NCBI GenBank assembly: GCA_963709995.1
Contig: CAVPYN010000001.1
Location: 62,001-126,000, forward strand
Length of the DNA stretch: 64,000 nucleotides
Reading direction: 5' to 3'
Origin: JAUIIK01 sp963709995
GTDB taxonomy: Bacteria; Chloroflexota; Chloroflexia; Thermomicrobiales; CFX8
Shown: piece by piece, positions 46,283 to 55,621 of the stretch
How positions within the stretch are numbered: position 1 is the stretch's first letter
How the letters are laid out: every line of letters begins with the position of its first letter
The notes under the pieces: generated by a model
The model's input: the letters and a program-made list of their open reading frames with translations, nothing else
Database searches by the model: none
What the model was told of the DNA's origin: nothing
Translations under genes and position numbers: made by a program

Positions 46283-46882
46283 TCACATTTTCGAGACATC
46301 CTCGTTCCAGGACGTGGATAATCGCATGATCGGGCGCGTCTCGGAACGCCGCGCAACCTCGATAAAACCTGCTGAACGGAATGCTGACGCCAGCCCGGTG
46401 TGGGCGAAGACCGGCGGCATCTCCGGTTTGCGCGGCTCGACCGGGTAACCCTCAACGATTGTTGCGCCCTGGTTCGCGGCGAACGCGACCGCTTCCCGCA
46501 GCAGCAACACTGACAGCCCCTTGCGGCGATGATATTTCACGATGAAGAAGCAGGTCACCGACCAGACTGGCAGGTCATCAACCGGAGCAAGCACTCGAGA
46601 GCGGCCAAGCACCGGGAAATCCTCGCGCGGGCCAATGGCGCACCAGCCGACCGGACGGGCGCCCTCATAGGCCAGCACCCCTGGTGGTGGGCCGGTTTCG
46701 ACGATGGTCCGGAACGCTTGCCGGTTGCCTTCGCCTTTCTCTCGCTCATACGCAGAGCGTGTCAGGCGCATCGTCATGCACCAGCATCCACCGACCGCCC
46801 CGCGTGGTCCGAACAACGTCTCCAGGTCCGGCCACCGGTCGGGCGTAAGGGGATGGAATGTGTAGGTTCCCGTGACGGTCAT
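46283..46882 (-). CDS. GNAT-family N-acetyltransferase
   Basis: About 199 residues: TFHPLTPDRWPDLETLFGPR, GAVGGCWCMTMRLTRSAYER, VGWCAIGPREDFPVLGRSRV, and the acetyl-CoA site WSVTCFFIVKYHRRKGLSVL with LLREAVAFAANQGATIVEGY. The GGCWCM motif is common to a subgroup of small acetyltransferases of unknown substrate. I chose the start at 46882, with GGAG upstream, because the preceding sequence looks non-coding. The 300 bases between this gene and the MFS gene end hold nothing recognisable. Confidence 0.85.
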   Translation of the reverse strand: MTVTGTYTFHPLTPDRWPDLETLFGPRGAVGGCWCMTMRLTRSAYEREKGEGNRQAFRTIVETGPPPGVLAYEGARPVGWCAIGPREDFPVLGRSRVLAPVDDLPVWSVTCFFIVKYHRRKGLSVLLLREAVAFAANQGATIVEGYPVEPRKPEMPPVFAHTGLASAFRSAGFIEVARRSETRPIMRLSTSWNEDVSKM

Positions 46883-47179
46883 ACTGCTCCAGATGTTCGA
46901 GCGAGTTGCGGCATATACGGTGATAAGCGATGCTTCCCCGCGCCGGTTGCCGGGGATGATGCCCGTCGTCACCCGGCACGATGGTCCAGAATGTGCGACC
47001 CTGAACACGTGGGCGTCGCTCACGACTCCGCGCGACCGATACTTGCCGAGTCGACTTCACCATTGAAACACGGTCCAGGGCTTTCTCGACAGATCGGGAT
47101 GCACGACATTCTGCGTATTGGTTTGAGTTGTCCTCGTTCTCCCATTCCTGAAAAGCTCTATGCCCAGACCGTGCCCTGC

Positions 47180-48454
47180 TTACTCGACGATGGCAGGCGC
47201 TGCTCCGGGCACCGGAGGCTTGGGTGGCGGTCCCGCAATCCGCAGCTCGCGGACACGAGCGGCTATGGAACTCGCGCCGCTTACCATGAAGGCCGAGAAG
47301 CCGATCATTGCGCTGGCGCCAACGACTGGCAAAAGAAAGCCAGCAAGCGCCCCACCCAGCGGTTGGCTACCCTGCATCATCATCCGCAGCAGGGAGAAGG
47401 TCCGCCCGCGCAGCTGGGCCGGGATGATCTCCATCCTCAGAGTCTGCGCCCAGATCGTGAGTGGCGCCGTCAGCATGCCGAAGATCATCAGCGAAGCAAC
47501 CGCGAGTCCGGCAACGCCAGCCAGCAGCGGCAGATAGGCCAGACCTGCCAGAATTCCAGCCATGCAGATCAGCGTTCCCAGCGAGAACCAGCGATTGAAT
47601 CCCACTGAGAGAATCGAGCCAGCCGTCTGGCCAACGGCTATACCTCCGAGCAGCAGGCCAAATAGACTCGCTCCGCCACCGAGGGTCCGCTCGACATAGA
47701 TTGGCATCCAGACGAACGCCGCGCCAAAGCCGACGTTGATCGACATATACATCAATGTCGTCGAGAGCAGAATTCGGTTGCCCCGCAGGAGCCGTACCGC
47801 ATCGCCAAGGCTCGTCCCTACTCTTGCTCCCACGCTAACGACGGATGACATGACCGGCTCCTCAAGATAGCGGATGCTGATCAGCGCCGCGGCATAGATG
47901 AGATATGACGCTGCATCGATCATCAGGACGTATGGAGCGCCGAATGAGGAAATCAGGAGACCGGCGACTGGAGGGCCAACAACGCCAGCAATGGTAAATC
48001 CGAGCGTTTCGAAGGCGTTCGCCGCCGTTAGCTGATCACGCGGGATGATCGATGGGATAAGGGAAGGGCCGCCTGCTAGCGAGACCATCATCAGACTTCC
48101 GAAGACCGCCGCGGCGAGGTAGACATGCCAGATCGAGAGCATTCCGAGCAGGTGAAGAAGTGGAACAGCAGCCATCGCAATTCCCCGCGTCAGATTGTCG
48201 ACAGCCATCACCTTGCGGCGGTCGTAGCGGTCGAGCAGCGCTCCCGCGACCAGCCCGCCAACGAGAATTGGCACGGTGTAGGCAAGAGCCAGGTAGCCGA
48301 CTGCGCGTGCGGAGCCTGTTTGCTCCAGGACGTACCAGGTGAGCGCCACTCGGGCCATGGCATCGCCAAGCGACGAAAAGGCAAAGCCGAACCAGAAGCG
48401 CCGGTAGGACGCCATCTCGAACAGCCGGACATAGGAGTTGTCTCGGATCTTCAT
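47180..48454 (-). CDS. MFS transporter
   Basis: The frame is intact at 424 residues and about 12 helices. The N-terminus is FEMASYRRFWFGFAFSSLGD, and the family loop GALLDRYDRRKVMAVDNLTR lies between helices 2 and 3. LVGGLVAGALL and IPRDQLTAANAFETLGFTIA are typical of the major facilitator group containing enterobactin- and macrolide-type exporters. The cargo is unknown. It is divergent from a WYL-domain regulator with about 100 bases between, which may control it. Confidence 0.9.
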   Translation of the reverse strand: MKIRDNSYVRLFEMASYRRFWFGFAFSSLGDAMARVALTWYVLEQTGSARAVGYLALAYTVPILVGGLVAGALLDRYDRRKVMAVDNLTRGIAMAAVPLLHLLGMLSIWHVYLAAAVFGSLMMVSLAGGPSLIPSIIPRDQLTAANAFETLGFTIAGVVGPPVAGLLISSFGAPYVLMIDAASYLIYAAALISIRYLEEPVMSSVVSVGARVGTSLGDAVRLLRGNRILLSTTLMYMSINVGFGAAFVWMPIYVERTLGGGASLFGLLLGGIAVGQTAGSILSVGFNRWFSLGTLICMAGILAGLAYLPLLAGVAGLAVASLMIFGMLTAPLTIWAQTLRMEIIPAQLRGRTFSLLRMMMQGSQPLGGALAGFLLPVVGASAMIGFSAFMVSGASSIAARVRELRIAGPPPKPPVPGAAPAIVE

Positions 48455-48557
48455 GCAGGCGCCATTGCCTCACCTTTCGCGCCATTCACGATGATTCGAG
48501 TGTATGCTCCTAATGCTGTCAGCGTAATGTCAGTGTTTGTCTCGAACAGAGGTCGAA

Positions 48558-49583
48558 ATGCATCGATCCGATCGTTTGCTTGGGATCCTCCTGCAGCTCG
48601 ACGATCAGCAGGTGACGCCGGCATCAGCGCTCGCCGGGCACTTCGAGGTGTCGCTGCGGACGATCTACCGCGACATGGACGCGCTCAGCGAATTGGGCAT
48701 CCCATTCTATGCGCGGGCCGGGCGCAACGGTGGCTTTCAACTGGTCGAGGGGTACAAGCTGCCACCGATCATGTTCACTGAAGGCGAGTCGATTTCGCTG
48801 ATTCTCGCCATCGCCTTGCTTGGGAGCTTGCGGTCCCGTCCCTATGCCACCGATCTCGACCGCGCCGAGAGCAAGCTCCTCCAGGCGCTACCGTCGCCAC
48901 TCCAGCAGACGTTGCGCCGTGCCCGGCGGATAATCGGATTTGAGGGCACAGCCCGGACCGCGTTCCATATCGAGCATGGGGAACATGACATTCCAGTAGC
49001 GTCGCCGGAGGGAGAGAACCGCGTCCTGGAGACCTATCTCGGTGCGATTCTCGCCGGACAGGTTGTCGAAATCCGCTACCGGTCGCCCTACCGGCCAGAT
49101 GGTCCCCGGCGATACCGGGCACGGCCAACTGGCATTTTCTGGGATCGCGATTGCTGGTATCTTGCCGGCGTGCTGGAAGATGGCGAGCAGCGCATCTGGC
49201 GGGCGGACCGCGTTCAATCGATCGATGCGGAAGAGAGCAACTGGCCAGCTCTGCCTGTCCCCGATCTCAGCGCCTATCTGAACCGTGCCTGGCTGGCTTC
49301 GGCTATGCGGGATTGGGCAACCCATCACCCTGTGCGGATTCGGATTACCCCGGAGCAGGCCGAGCGCCTACAAGGCGACTGGTATTACCGGCACGCGATC
49401 TACGACGAGTTGCCTGATGGCCAGATCATGCTGACCTTCGGGCAGGACCGGCCGGAGATCGTCCGTGAACTCGTGCGCTGGTTGGGACCGGACGCCGAGC
49501 TTGTCGAGCCCGCCGCCTGGCGCGAACTGATCCAGGATGATCTCCGTCAGATGCTCCGGGTCTACGATGATCCACCCGGATAA
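48558..49583 (+). CDS. WYL-domain transcriptional regulator (YafY type)
   Basis: The protein has 341 residues. It has an N-terminal winged helix (MHRSDRLLGILLQLDDQQVT, SLRTIYRDMDALSELGIPFY, ARAGRNGGFQLVEGYKLPP), then the WYL domain (VEIRYRSPYRPDGPRRYRAR, PTGIFWDRDCWYLAGVLEDG, RIWRADRVQSIDAEE). The C-terminal WCX part is LNRAWLASAMRDWATHHPVR to FGQDRPEIVRELVRWLGPDA. WYL regulators sense small ligands or nucleic acids. The start at 48558 has GAGG upstream. The divergent MFS transporter is the obvious target, which is inference. Confidence 0.92.
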   Translation: MHRSDRLLGILLQLDDQQVTPASALAGHFEVSLRTIYRDMDALSELGIPFYARAGRNGGFQLVEGYKLPPIMFTEGESISLILAIALLGSLRSRPYATDLDRAESKLLQALPSPLQQTLRRARRIIGFEGTARTAFHIEHGEHDIPVASPEGENRVLETYLGAILAGQVVEIRYRSPYRPDGPRRYRARPTGIFWDRDCWYLAGVLEDGEQRIWRADRVQSIDAEESNWPALPVPDLSAYLNRAWLASAMRDWATHHPVRIRITPEQAERLQGDWYYRHAIYDELPDGQIMLTFGQDRPEIVRELVRWLGPDAELVEPAAWRELIQDDLRQMLRVYDDPPG

Positions 49584-49612
49584 CGTGCAAGCTCCGCTAT
49601 GAGGTGATGTGT

Positions 49613-49903
49613 TCAAATGCCGGAGACGCTCACGATCCGTAGATTGGCGCTTCGATCGCGCAGCGGGATGATCGCCTGATACGCGTCCGAGTCATGCCAC
49701 TCACGGATGCGCTCCTGATTCTCGAACTCGAAGATGATCAGCCGGTTCGGGCGCCAGTCTCCATTCAGCACTTCGATCTGATCGCTCAGAGCAATCATCT
49801 TCGCGCCATGCGCAGCGAGTATCGGGCCGACGCGTTCTCGATACTCTGCAAACTCCGCCGGGTCGATCATCTCGGCTATTTCAACCACCATGTACGCAGC
49901 CAC
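49613..49903 (-). CDS. DUF1330-family small protein
   Basis: The protein has 96 residues with the dimeric alpha/beta-barrel pattern: MVVEIAEMIDPAEFAEYRER, ILAAHGAKMIALSDQIEVLN, GDWRPNRLIIFEFENQERIR and EWHDSDAYQAIIPLRDRSAN. DUF1330 proteins resemble monooxygenase-like ferredoxin folds, and their function is unknown. It ends 30 bases from the WYL gene (convergent). Confidence 0.85.
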   Translation of the reverse strand: MAAYMVVEIAEMIDPAEFAEYRERVGPILAAHGAKMIALSDQIEVLNGDWRPNRLIIFEFENQERIREWHDSDAYQAIIPLRDRSANLRIVSVSGI

Positions 49904-49947
49904 GGCTCTCGACCTTTCCTAATTGCACGTCAAAGCACGCGAACCTC

Positions 49948-51897
49948 TTAGCAACCTTCCAGGTGATCCTTCATCCAGCCGAGCGTTCGGCAGAGCATGT
50001 CCTCCCGGTGCGGTGGCGGGCCGAGGCGAGTGAAGCCGTGTGAGCCGCCAGGGTAGCGGGCAAATTCGACTTCGCATCCGGCCTTCTTGAGTGCAATGAA
50101 CATCTGCTCGCCCTGACCGATCGGGCAGCGCTCGTCGGCTTCACCGTGGATGATCAGGGTTGGGGTGACCGCATTGTGGGCGAACGTCGACGGCGAGTGG
50201 TCGCGATACCACTCCGGAGTCTGGTGGTGCTGGCCGCCCCACTGGAGATCGCCGAAGGTATGGCTAATATCGCTGGTGCCGTACATCGACTCCAGGTCGA
50301 AGCAGGGCGCGCCGCAGACGCAAGCCTTGAACCTGTCAGTCTGGCCAATCATCCAGGAAGTCATATAGCCGCCGTAGCTATAGCCGTAGATCCCTGTCCG
50401 GCGTTTGTCGGCGTAGGGACGCTCCAGGACTTTGTCGACGATGGCGATCAGATCCTGATAATCCTCGCCGCCCCAGTCCAGCGAAACCGCCATCGTGAAT
50501 TCACGGCCATAGCTGCTCGATCCGCGTGGATTGGCAAGGACAACGAGAAAGCCATTTGACGCCAGAAGCTGTTGGACAGCCTGGTAGTCGTAGCCATAGT
50601 GACCGTTCGGCCCACCGTGGATCGTCATGACCAGCGGATAGCTCTTCGATTCGTCGAAATCGCTGGGCTTTAGCAACCAGGCTTCGATCGGGTAGCCATT
50701 GCGGTCGACCTCGATCCGCTCCCAGCTTGCCGGTGGATGCTCATTCAGGAATTCTTCGTTGAAGCCGGTGATGACGTTGAGGTCACCACGCTCGCGGTCG
50801 TAGACCGATAATTCTCCGGTCGAATCGAAGCTGGAATGGGTCTGGACAACGTAACGATTATTGCTGTCGGCGCTCAGCCCCCCGCTGGTTGCATGATGGC
50901 CGTGGCTCAACTCAACGTCACCATTGCTGAGGTCGATGACGTAGAGCCCGCTGGCTCCGGCACGGGCCCCGTTGAAGAGAACCCGGTCGTCGTCGAGCCA
51001 GACGGGGGCAGCGCTGCCGAAGAATAGCCCTGCTGGCAGCGGCTCCAGATCCTCGGTGATGCGCCGCGATCCGCCGGTGTCAACGTGGTAGACGAAGAAA
51101 TCTGACTGCCAGGTCTGGGCGACGTCGCCGGTGTAGACGACGCGGTCTCCCGACGGAGACCAGGACCAGGACGAGATCGTGCCGTCCTCGGGGCCAACGA
51201 TCGTCTCCGCGCCGGTCGCGACGTCGAGCAGCACCAGTTGCGAGTTCATGCCGTTGCGGTTGGGAAGCGCGGCGGCGATCATCTTGCTATCTGGCGACCA
51301 GACTGGTAGCTGAAAATCATTGGGCCGGTTGGTCAGTTTGCGCCGTTCGCTGGAAGCGACATCGACGATGAATACCTGCTGGCGTTTGTCACCGAGATAG
51401 CCCATGCCATCCTGCTTGTAGTCGATCCGGCTGGTGACGCGCACCGTTGGCGCGGTTTCCGGATCGCGCTTCTCCTCATTAGGGTTCTCGGGGTCGAAAT
51501 CGGTGTTGTAGGCGATACTCTTGCCATCCGGAGACCAGGCAAGGTTGCTGACGCCCTGACCATGACGGGTGATTTCGCGGGCATCGCCACCATCAAAGGA
51601 CATCACGAAGATCGCGCGGGCGCCTTTGCGTTCGTCCTCGATGCGATCCGAGACAAACGTGATCTGGCTCCCATCAGACGACCAGCGCGGCGTGCTGTTG
51701 CTCTTGCCACTGTACGTCAGCTGGCGCTGATTCGCGCCGTCTATATCGCAGAGCCAGAGGTGCGTTTCGCTCTTCTGCGTCTCTGGGTTCGCCTGCGACA
51801 GGGTGTAGACGATCTGTGTCCCGTCCGGGGAAATCTGAGGATCTCCCGCAGCCTTCAACCCGTACACCAGCGCTTCCGGTGTCAAACTCGCTGCCAT
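49948..51897 (-). CDS. S9-family prolyl oligopeptidase/acylaminoacyl peptidase
   Basis: The frame is intact at 649 residues. The N-terminal beta-propeller has TolB-like blades (GDPQISPDGTQIVYTLSQAN, STPRWSSDGSQITFVSDRIE, VSNLAWSPDGKSIAY). The C-terminal alpha/beta hydrolase has the oxyanion stretch MTIHGGPNGHYGYDYQ, the nucleophile Ser in GIYGYSYGGYMTSWM, the Asp in HGEADERCPIGQGE, and the His in YPGGSHGFTRLG. It lacks a signal peptide, so it probably trims short peptides in the cytoplasm. Confidence 0.94.
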   Translation of the reverse strand: MAASLTPEALVYGLKAAGDPQISPDGTQIVYTLSQANPETQKSETHLWLCDIDGANQRQLTYSGKSNSTPRWSSDGSQITFVSDRIEDERKGARAIFVMSFDGGDAREITRHGQGVSNLAWSPDGKSIAYNTDFDPENPNEEKRDPETAPTVRVTSRIDYKQDGMGYLGDKRQQVFIVDVASSERRKLTNRPNDFQLPVWSPDSKMIAAALPNRNGMNSQLVLLDVATGAETIVGPEDGTISSWSWSPSGDRVVYTGDVAQTWQSDFFVYHVDTGGSRRITEDLEPLPAGLFFGSAAPVWLDDDRVLFNGARAGASGLYVIDLSNGDVELSHGHHATSGGLSADSNNRYVVQTHSSFDSTGELSVYDRERGDLNVITGFNEEFLNEHPPASWERIEVDRNGYPIEAWLLKPSDFDESKSYPLVMTIHGGPNGHYGYDYQAVQQLLASNGFLVVLANPRGSSSYGREFTMAVSLDWGGEDYQDLIAIVDKVLERPYADKRRTGIYGYSYGGYMTSWMIGQTDRFKACVCGAPCFDLESMYGTSDISHTFGDLQWGGQHHQTPEWYRDHSPSTFAHNAVTPTLIIHGEADERCPIGQGEQMFIALKKAGCEVEFARYPGGSHGFTRLGPPPHREDMLCRTLGWMKDHLEGC

Positions 51898-51954
51898 GTT
51901 TGTTCCTTACAATAGTGATCCCTAATCGAACAGTGAGATACGATCTTCCCACAG

Positions 51955-53015
51955 GTGGATGAATCACGAAAGAGGGTCGAACAGCGGGTGAAGCGCATCG
52001 TCTACGGAGACAACCTGGCAGTGCTGGCTGGCATCGCTGACAAGAGCGTGCCGCTAATCTATATCGACCCGCCCTTTAACACCGGCACGACACAGACGCG
52101 GGAACATCTGTCGGATGACCCGCGATGAGGACGGCGATCGCACCGGCTTTCTTGGCCAGCGCTACCGCACCGAGCGGAAGGGTTCGCAGGCGTTCAACGA
52201 TTCTTTCGACGATTATCCCGGCTTTCTGGAACCGCGTTTGCTGGAAGCCCATCGAGTGCTTGCGCTGAACGGCACGTTCTACGTCCATCTTGATTACCGC
52301 GAAGTGCACTACGTGAAGGTGCTGCTCGATGAGATCTTCGGCCGCGAATGTTTCCTGAACGAGATCATCTGGGCCTACGACTTTGGAGGACGCCCGAAAC
52401 GCCGCTGGCCGGCCAAACATGACAACATCCTGGTCTATGTCAAGAGCCCGCGTAACTACGTCTTCAATACCGACGATATCGACCGCATTCCGTACATGGC
52501 TCCGGGGCTGGTCAGTCCCGGAGAAGGTAGCGCGCGGCAAGCTGCCAACGGATATCTGGTGGCACACGATCGTCAGCCCGACCGGCAAGGAAAAGACCGG
52601 CTATCCAACCCAGAAGCCGCTCGGCATTCTGCGACGGATCATCGCGGCATCGTCGAACCCCGGCGACCTCGTGCTCGATTTCTTCGCCGGCAGCGGCACC
52701 ACCGGCGTGGCCGCCATGGAGTTGGGTCGGGACTTTCTGCTGGTGGATAGCAATGAGCAGGCGATCCGGGTGATGGTGGAGCGGTTTGCAGGGACGGAGG
52801 GAGTCAAGGTCGAGGGACGGGAAGTAGCTCTCACTTGCGACCCAGAGGGCTCCACGTCCTCTCCAATTCTGGGAGAGGGGAGTAAGATCAGGTGGTTGAG
52901 GCATCTGATTTCTTCCTCCGATGTTGATGAGCGAGGCAAATTGAGAAGAGACGATCGAACACCCGTTGATTTCTCCCCTTCTCCCAGAATAGTGGGAGAA
53001 GGGGCCGGGGGATGA
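51955..53015 (+). CDS. Beta-class site-specific DNA methyltransferase (frame breaks)
   Basis: Motif IV comes first (YGDNLAVLAGIADKSVPLIY then IDPPFNTG). The central part follows (SQAFNDSFDDYPGFLEPRLL, NGTFYVHLDYREVHYVKVLL, NEIIWAYDFGGRPKRRWPAK). Motif I is at the end (LDFFAGSGTTGVAAMELG). This order is the beta class, making N6-methyladenine or N4-methylcytosine. Indels near 52110 and 52515 shift the frame, and the start (GTG at 51955, or 51988) is uncertain. The protein proper seems to stop at about GREVALTC (52840). The frame then reads on through two intergenic repeat elements to 53015. No restriction endonuclease gene adjoins it, so it may be an orphan. Confidence 0.82.
52858..52878. repeat. 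REP-like palindrome, copy A
   Basis: CCTCTCC (52858-52864) pairs with GGAGAGG (52872-52878). The sequence CTGGGAGAGGGGAG is a variant of the palindrome at 52975-53018. It lies in the 3' extension of the methyltransferase frame. Confidence 0.6.
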
Positions 53016-53018
53016 GGG
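52975..53018 (+). repeat. REP-like palindrome, copy B
   Basis: A perfect 12-bp stem (CCCCTTCTCCCA, 52975-52986, with 52993-53004) with loop GAATAG is followed by CCGGGGGATGAGGG. The same stem with an equivalent flank occurs on the opposite strand at 60741-60782. Confidence 0.8.
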
Positions 53019-53698
53019 TTGGAATTGCGTCTGGAAGCCTGGATCGACCGACAAATCGCGTTCTACCTGCGGCACTGGGTCGCGTTTTCGTCGATCCTGT
53101 CGCTGGCGATCGTCGGCGGGGCGGTGGCTATTCCGCTTCTGGCGGCCGGGGGGTTCGACACCCTGGCGTGGTTCGGTTACAAAGCATATCGAGTCATCTG
53201 CCCACAGCAACCGAGCCACTCCTATTTCATCGCCGGGGAGAAGATGGGCTTCGAGCATCGCGAGACGGCTATGTTCCCGCCGCGGCTATCGCCGGTCCGC
53301 TCTATGTGCTGGTGAAACGGCTAGGCTTCCGGAAGCTCAACGGCAAGCTGGTGCTGATCCTGATCATCCCGATCCTCTACGATGTCTTCAGCCAGGTCGT
53401 CGGACTACGTGACAGCAACGGATTCTGGCGTTCGGTGACCGGCGCGCTGGCCGTCTTCGCCATCGCTGGTTGGTTCTACCCACTGCTCGATGCCGACTTC
53501 GAGAAGGCCCTCGCCACAATCGCACGCAAGCAGGCGCGCCGCGAGCGGGAGGCTCTGGCATCAGCACGGAGACCGTCGTTGCAGACTGACTATTCAAGAC
53601 GTAACGAAATCGGCCTGTCAGAAGCGGCGTCGACCCAGACGGTAGCCTCCGCGCAGCGCCGTGGAGTCTCAGGTGAACGCCGTACTGTCGCTCGATAG
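53019..53698 (+). CDS. Polytopic membrane protein, DUF2085-like (one frame break)
   Basis: About 226 residues. After RQIAFYLRHWVAFSSILSLA come hydrophobic helices, then FGYKAYRVICPQQPSHSYFI and AGEKMGFEHRETAMF. An indel near 53275 leads to AIAGPLYVLVKRLGFRKLNG, KLVLILIIPILYDVFSQVVG and GALAVFAIAGWFYPLLD. A cysteine followed by polar residues near a helix (CPQQPSHS) resembles DUF2085 proteins (CHQxPxRS). The C-terminal 60 residues are basic and low in complexity. Function is unknown. It begins directly after repeat copy B. Confidence 0.6.
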
Positions 53699-53808
53699 AG
53701 AACTTTCCACTTCGGTCGAGTTGACAACTGTGTGACGATCGCGTGCGAGATCGGGCGTTTTCGAATGCGAGCTTATCACGCCCCTCATCCACCGTGGATG
53801 GAAACGCA

Positions 53809-54400
53809 ATGGAATTTCAAGACGTCATTCGCAAGCGGAAGATGATCCGCAGCTATCTCGACAAACCGGTCGACCGAGAGACGATCGATTTCATTCTCGA
53901 GAACGCCATCCGGGCGCCGTCAGCCGGGTTCAGCCAGGGCTGGGGATTTCTCGTACTTGAAGATGAAGCGGACCGCAAGCGGTTCTGGGAGTCAAACTGG
54001 CCCGATCGCGACGAGGACAACCGCTGGACAACGATGCAGAATGCCCCGGTGATCATCATCCCACTGGCCCACAAGCAGGCCTACCTAGACCGCTACGCTG
54101 AGCCGGACAAGGGCTGGGAAGACAAGGACGAAAACCGCTGGCCGGTGCCCTTCTGGATGATCGACACGAGCTTCGCGGCCGAAAATATGCTGCTGACCGT
54201 CACCGACCTCGGTCTCGGCGCGCTGTTCTTCGGCGTCGACACACCACGCATTCCGGGAAGCCTTCGGGATCCCCGAAGGCTACGAGCCGATCGGTGCAAT
54301 CTCGATCGGTCATCCCGCGCCAAATGACCGGAAGTCGCCATCACTGAAGCGGGGCCGCAGAGAAATCGACGAAGTCGTCCGTAGAGGAAGATGGAGCTAG
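53809..54400 (+). CDS. Nitroreductase-family protein, first of a tandem pair (one frame break)
   Basis: The FMN-binding signature MEFQDVIRKRKMIRSYLDKP, ENAIRAPSAGFSQGWGFLVL and the later LLTVTDLGLGALFFGVD are typical of the NADH oxidase/nitroreductase fold. After an indel near 54245 the end reads FREAFGIPEGYEPIGAISIG, then HPAPNDRKSPSLKRGRREID, and stops at 54398-54400. Such enzymes reduce nitro groups, quinones or enals with FMN. It is closely related to the next gene (shared PVIIIPLAHKQAYLDRYAEP-type segment), so the two arose by duplication. Confidence 0.85.
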
Positions 54401-54402
54401 CG

Positions 54403-55002
54403 ATGGAGTTTCAGGATGTCGTCAACCGCCGACGGATGTTTCGCAAGTACGATCCCGACCGGCCCGTGCCTCGCGAAACCGTCGAGCGAATACTGCGCAA
54501 CGGGACGCGCGCGCCGTCGGCAGGCTTCGCCCAGGGGTTGGGCTATCTGGTGCTGACTGAACCGGATGACCGGGTGCTCTTCTGGAAGGCGACGAATCCA
54601 CCGGGTCAGGTCGAGGCGACTGGCTCTCCGCAGCTCCATGACGCGCCGGTGATCATCGTCCCGCTGGCCCACAAGCAGGCCTACCTGGATCGCTACGCCC
54701 AGCCGGACAAGGGCTTTCCTCCCAACTACGAGGAGCGCTGGCGGGTGCCGCACTGGTACGTCGACACGGCCTTTGGCGCGATGCTGATGCTACTGACGGT
54801 GGTGGACGAGGAACTGGGCGCGCTCTTCTTCAGCATCCGCGACGAAGCTACGATCCACAACGCCTTCGGCGTCCCGAAAGAGTACGACCCTATCGGTGCG
54901 ATCACGATTGGCTACCCCGACCCAAGGACCAAACCGCCATCGCGCTCAAACGAGCGCAAGGATTTTGACGAGATCGTTCACTGGGGCCGCTGGGAGAATT
55001 AG
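54403..55002 (+). CDS. Nitroreductase-family protein, second of a tandem pair
   Basis: The frame is intact at about 199 residues. It begins MEFQDVVNRRRMFRKYDPDR, parallel to the gene before it, with NGTRAPSAGFAQGLGYLVLT, APVIIVPLAHKQAYLDRYAQ, GAMLMLLTVVDEELGALFFS and YDPIGAITIGYPDPRTKPPS. The start at 54403, two bases after the previous stop, has GGAG upstream; an ATG at 54391 is also possible. The pair probably forms related FMN homodimers or a heterodimer. The middle segment differs most, hinting at different substrates. Confidence 0.88.
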   Translation: MEFQDVVNRRRMFRKYDPDRPVPRETVERILRNGTRAPSAGFAQGLGYLVLTEPDDRVLFWKATNPPGQVEATGSPQLHDAPVIIVPLAHKQAYLDRYAQPDKGFPPNYEERWRVPHWYVDTAFGAMLMLLTVVDEELGALFFSIRDEATIHNAFGVPKEYDPIGAITIGYPDPRTKPPSRSNERKDFDEIVHWGRWEN

Positions 55003-55091
55003 GCAGCCCGTCCACCATATTGACAGAGCTATTGGCCAGACTCATAGTATAGGAGTTCTATTTACTCTTGAGCTCTGACAAGGAGGTAAGG

Positions 55092-55508
55092 ATGGAGCAA
55101 AATGCTGAGCTCGTAGCTTATGTGAAGCAAATGTTCGCTATCTTTGAGACGGGTGATGTCTCTGCCATCGACGGTATTCTGTCTCGGGAGAAAGACGTCT
55201 TAGGGATCGGCTCCGATCCTCGAGAGTGGTGGGCTGGCGACGCCCTTCGTGAGGCGTTCCTGACCCAGATTCCTGAAATGCACGGAGCGGGAATGCGCTT
55301 TGAACCCGGCGATGTTCAGGCATTTAGTGAAGGCACCGTCGGGTGGGTCGCCAATCAGCCAACGGTGAAGTTGCCGGACGGCGGAGAGATTCCGATGCGC
55401 TTTACCGGCGTCTGTCATCGGGAAGACGGAGCCTGGAAGATGGTTCAATTCCATCTCTCGGTTGGGGCGATGAATGAAGAGACGCTTGGCGAGGAACTCA
55501 CCGTCTAA
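55092..55508 (+). CDS. SnoaL-like/NTF2-fold protein (DUF4440-type)
   Basis: The protein has 138 residues with LVAYVKQMFAIFETGDVSAI, EWWAGDALREAFLTQIPEMH, PGDVQAFSEGTVGWVANQPT and MRFTGVCHREDGAWKMVQFH. This is the nuclear-transport-factor-2-like fold of the SnoaL_3/DUF4440 group. Members bind small molecules, and function varies. The ATG follows a near-perfect ribosome-binding site (AAGGAGGTAAGG). A strong terminator follows the stop within 70 bases. Confidence 0.85.
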   Translation: MEQNAELVAYVKQMFAIFETGDVSAIDGILSREKDVLGIGSDPREWWAGDALREAFLTQIPEMHGAGMRFEPGDVQAFSEGTVGWVANQPTVKLPDGGEIPMRFTGVCHREDGAWKMVQFHLSVGAMNEETLGEELTV

Positions 55509-55573
55509 CTCAATCTGTTTCGACCGGACTCCTGAGGAACTGTTTCCCGTCGCTCAATCGGACGAACGTGGTA

Positions 55574-55607
55574 CCACGCTCCGGCTCGAAGCCGGAGCGT
55601 GGCTTTT
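55574..55607 (+). terminator. Rho-independent terminator
   Basis: A perfect 13-bp stem (CCACGCTCCGGCT, 55574-55586, with 55590-55602), a CGA loop and a following CTTTT make a textbook terminator for the SnoaL-like gene. Confidence 0.85.
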
Positions 55608-55621
55608 CTGGTTACCTGAGG

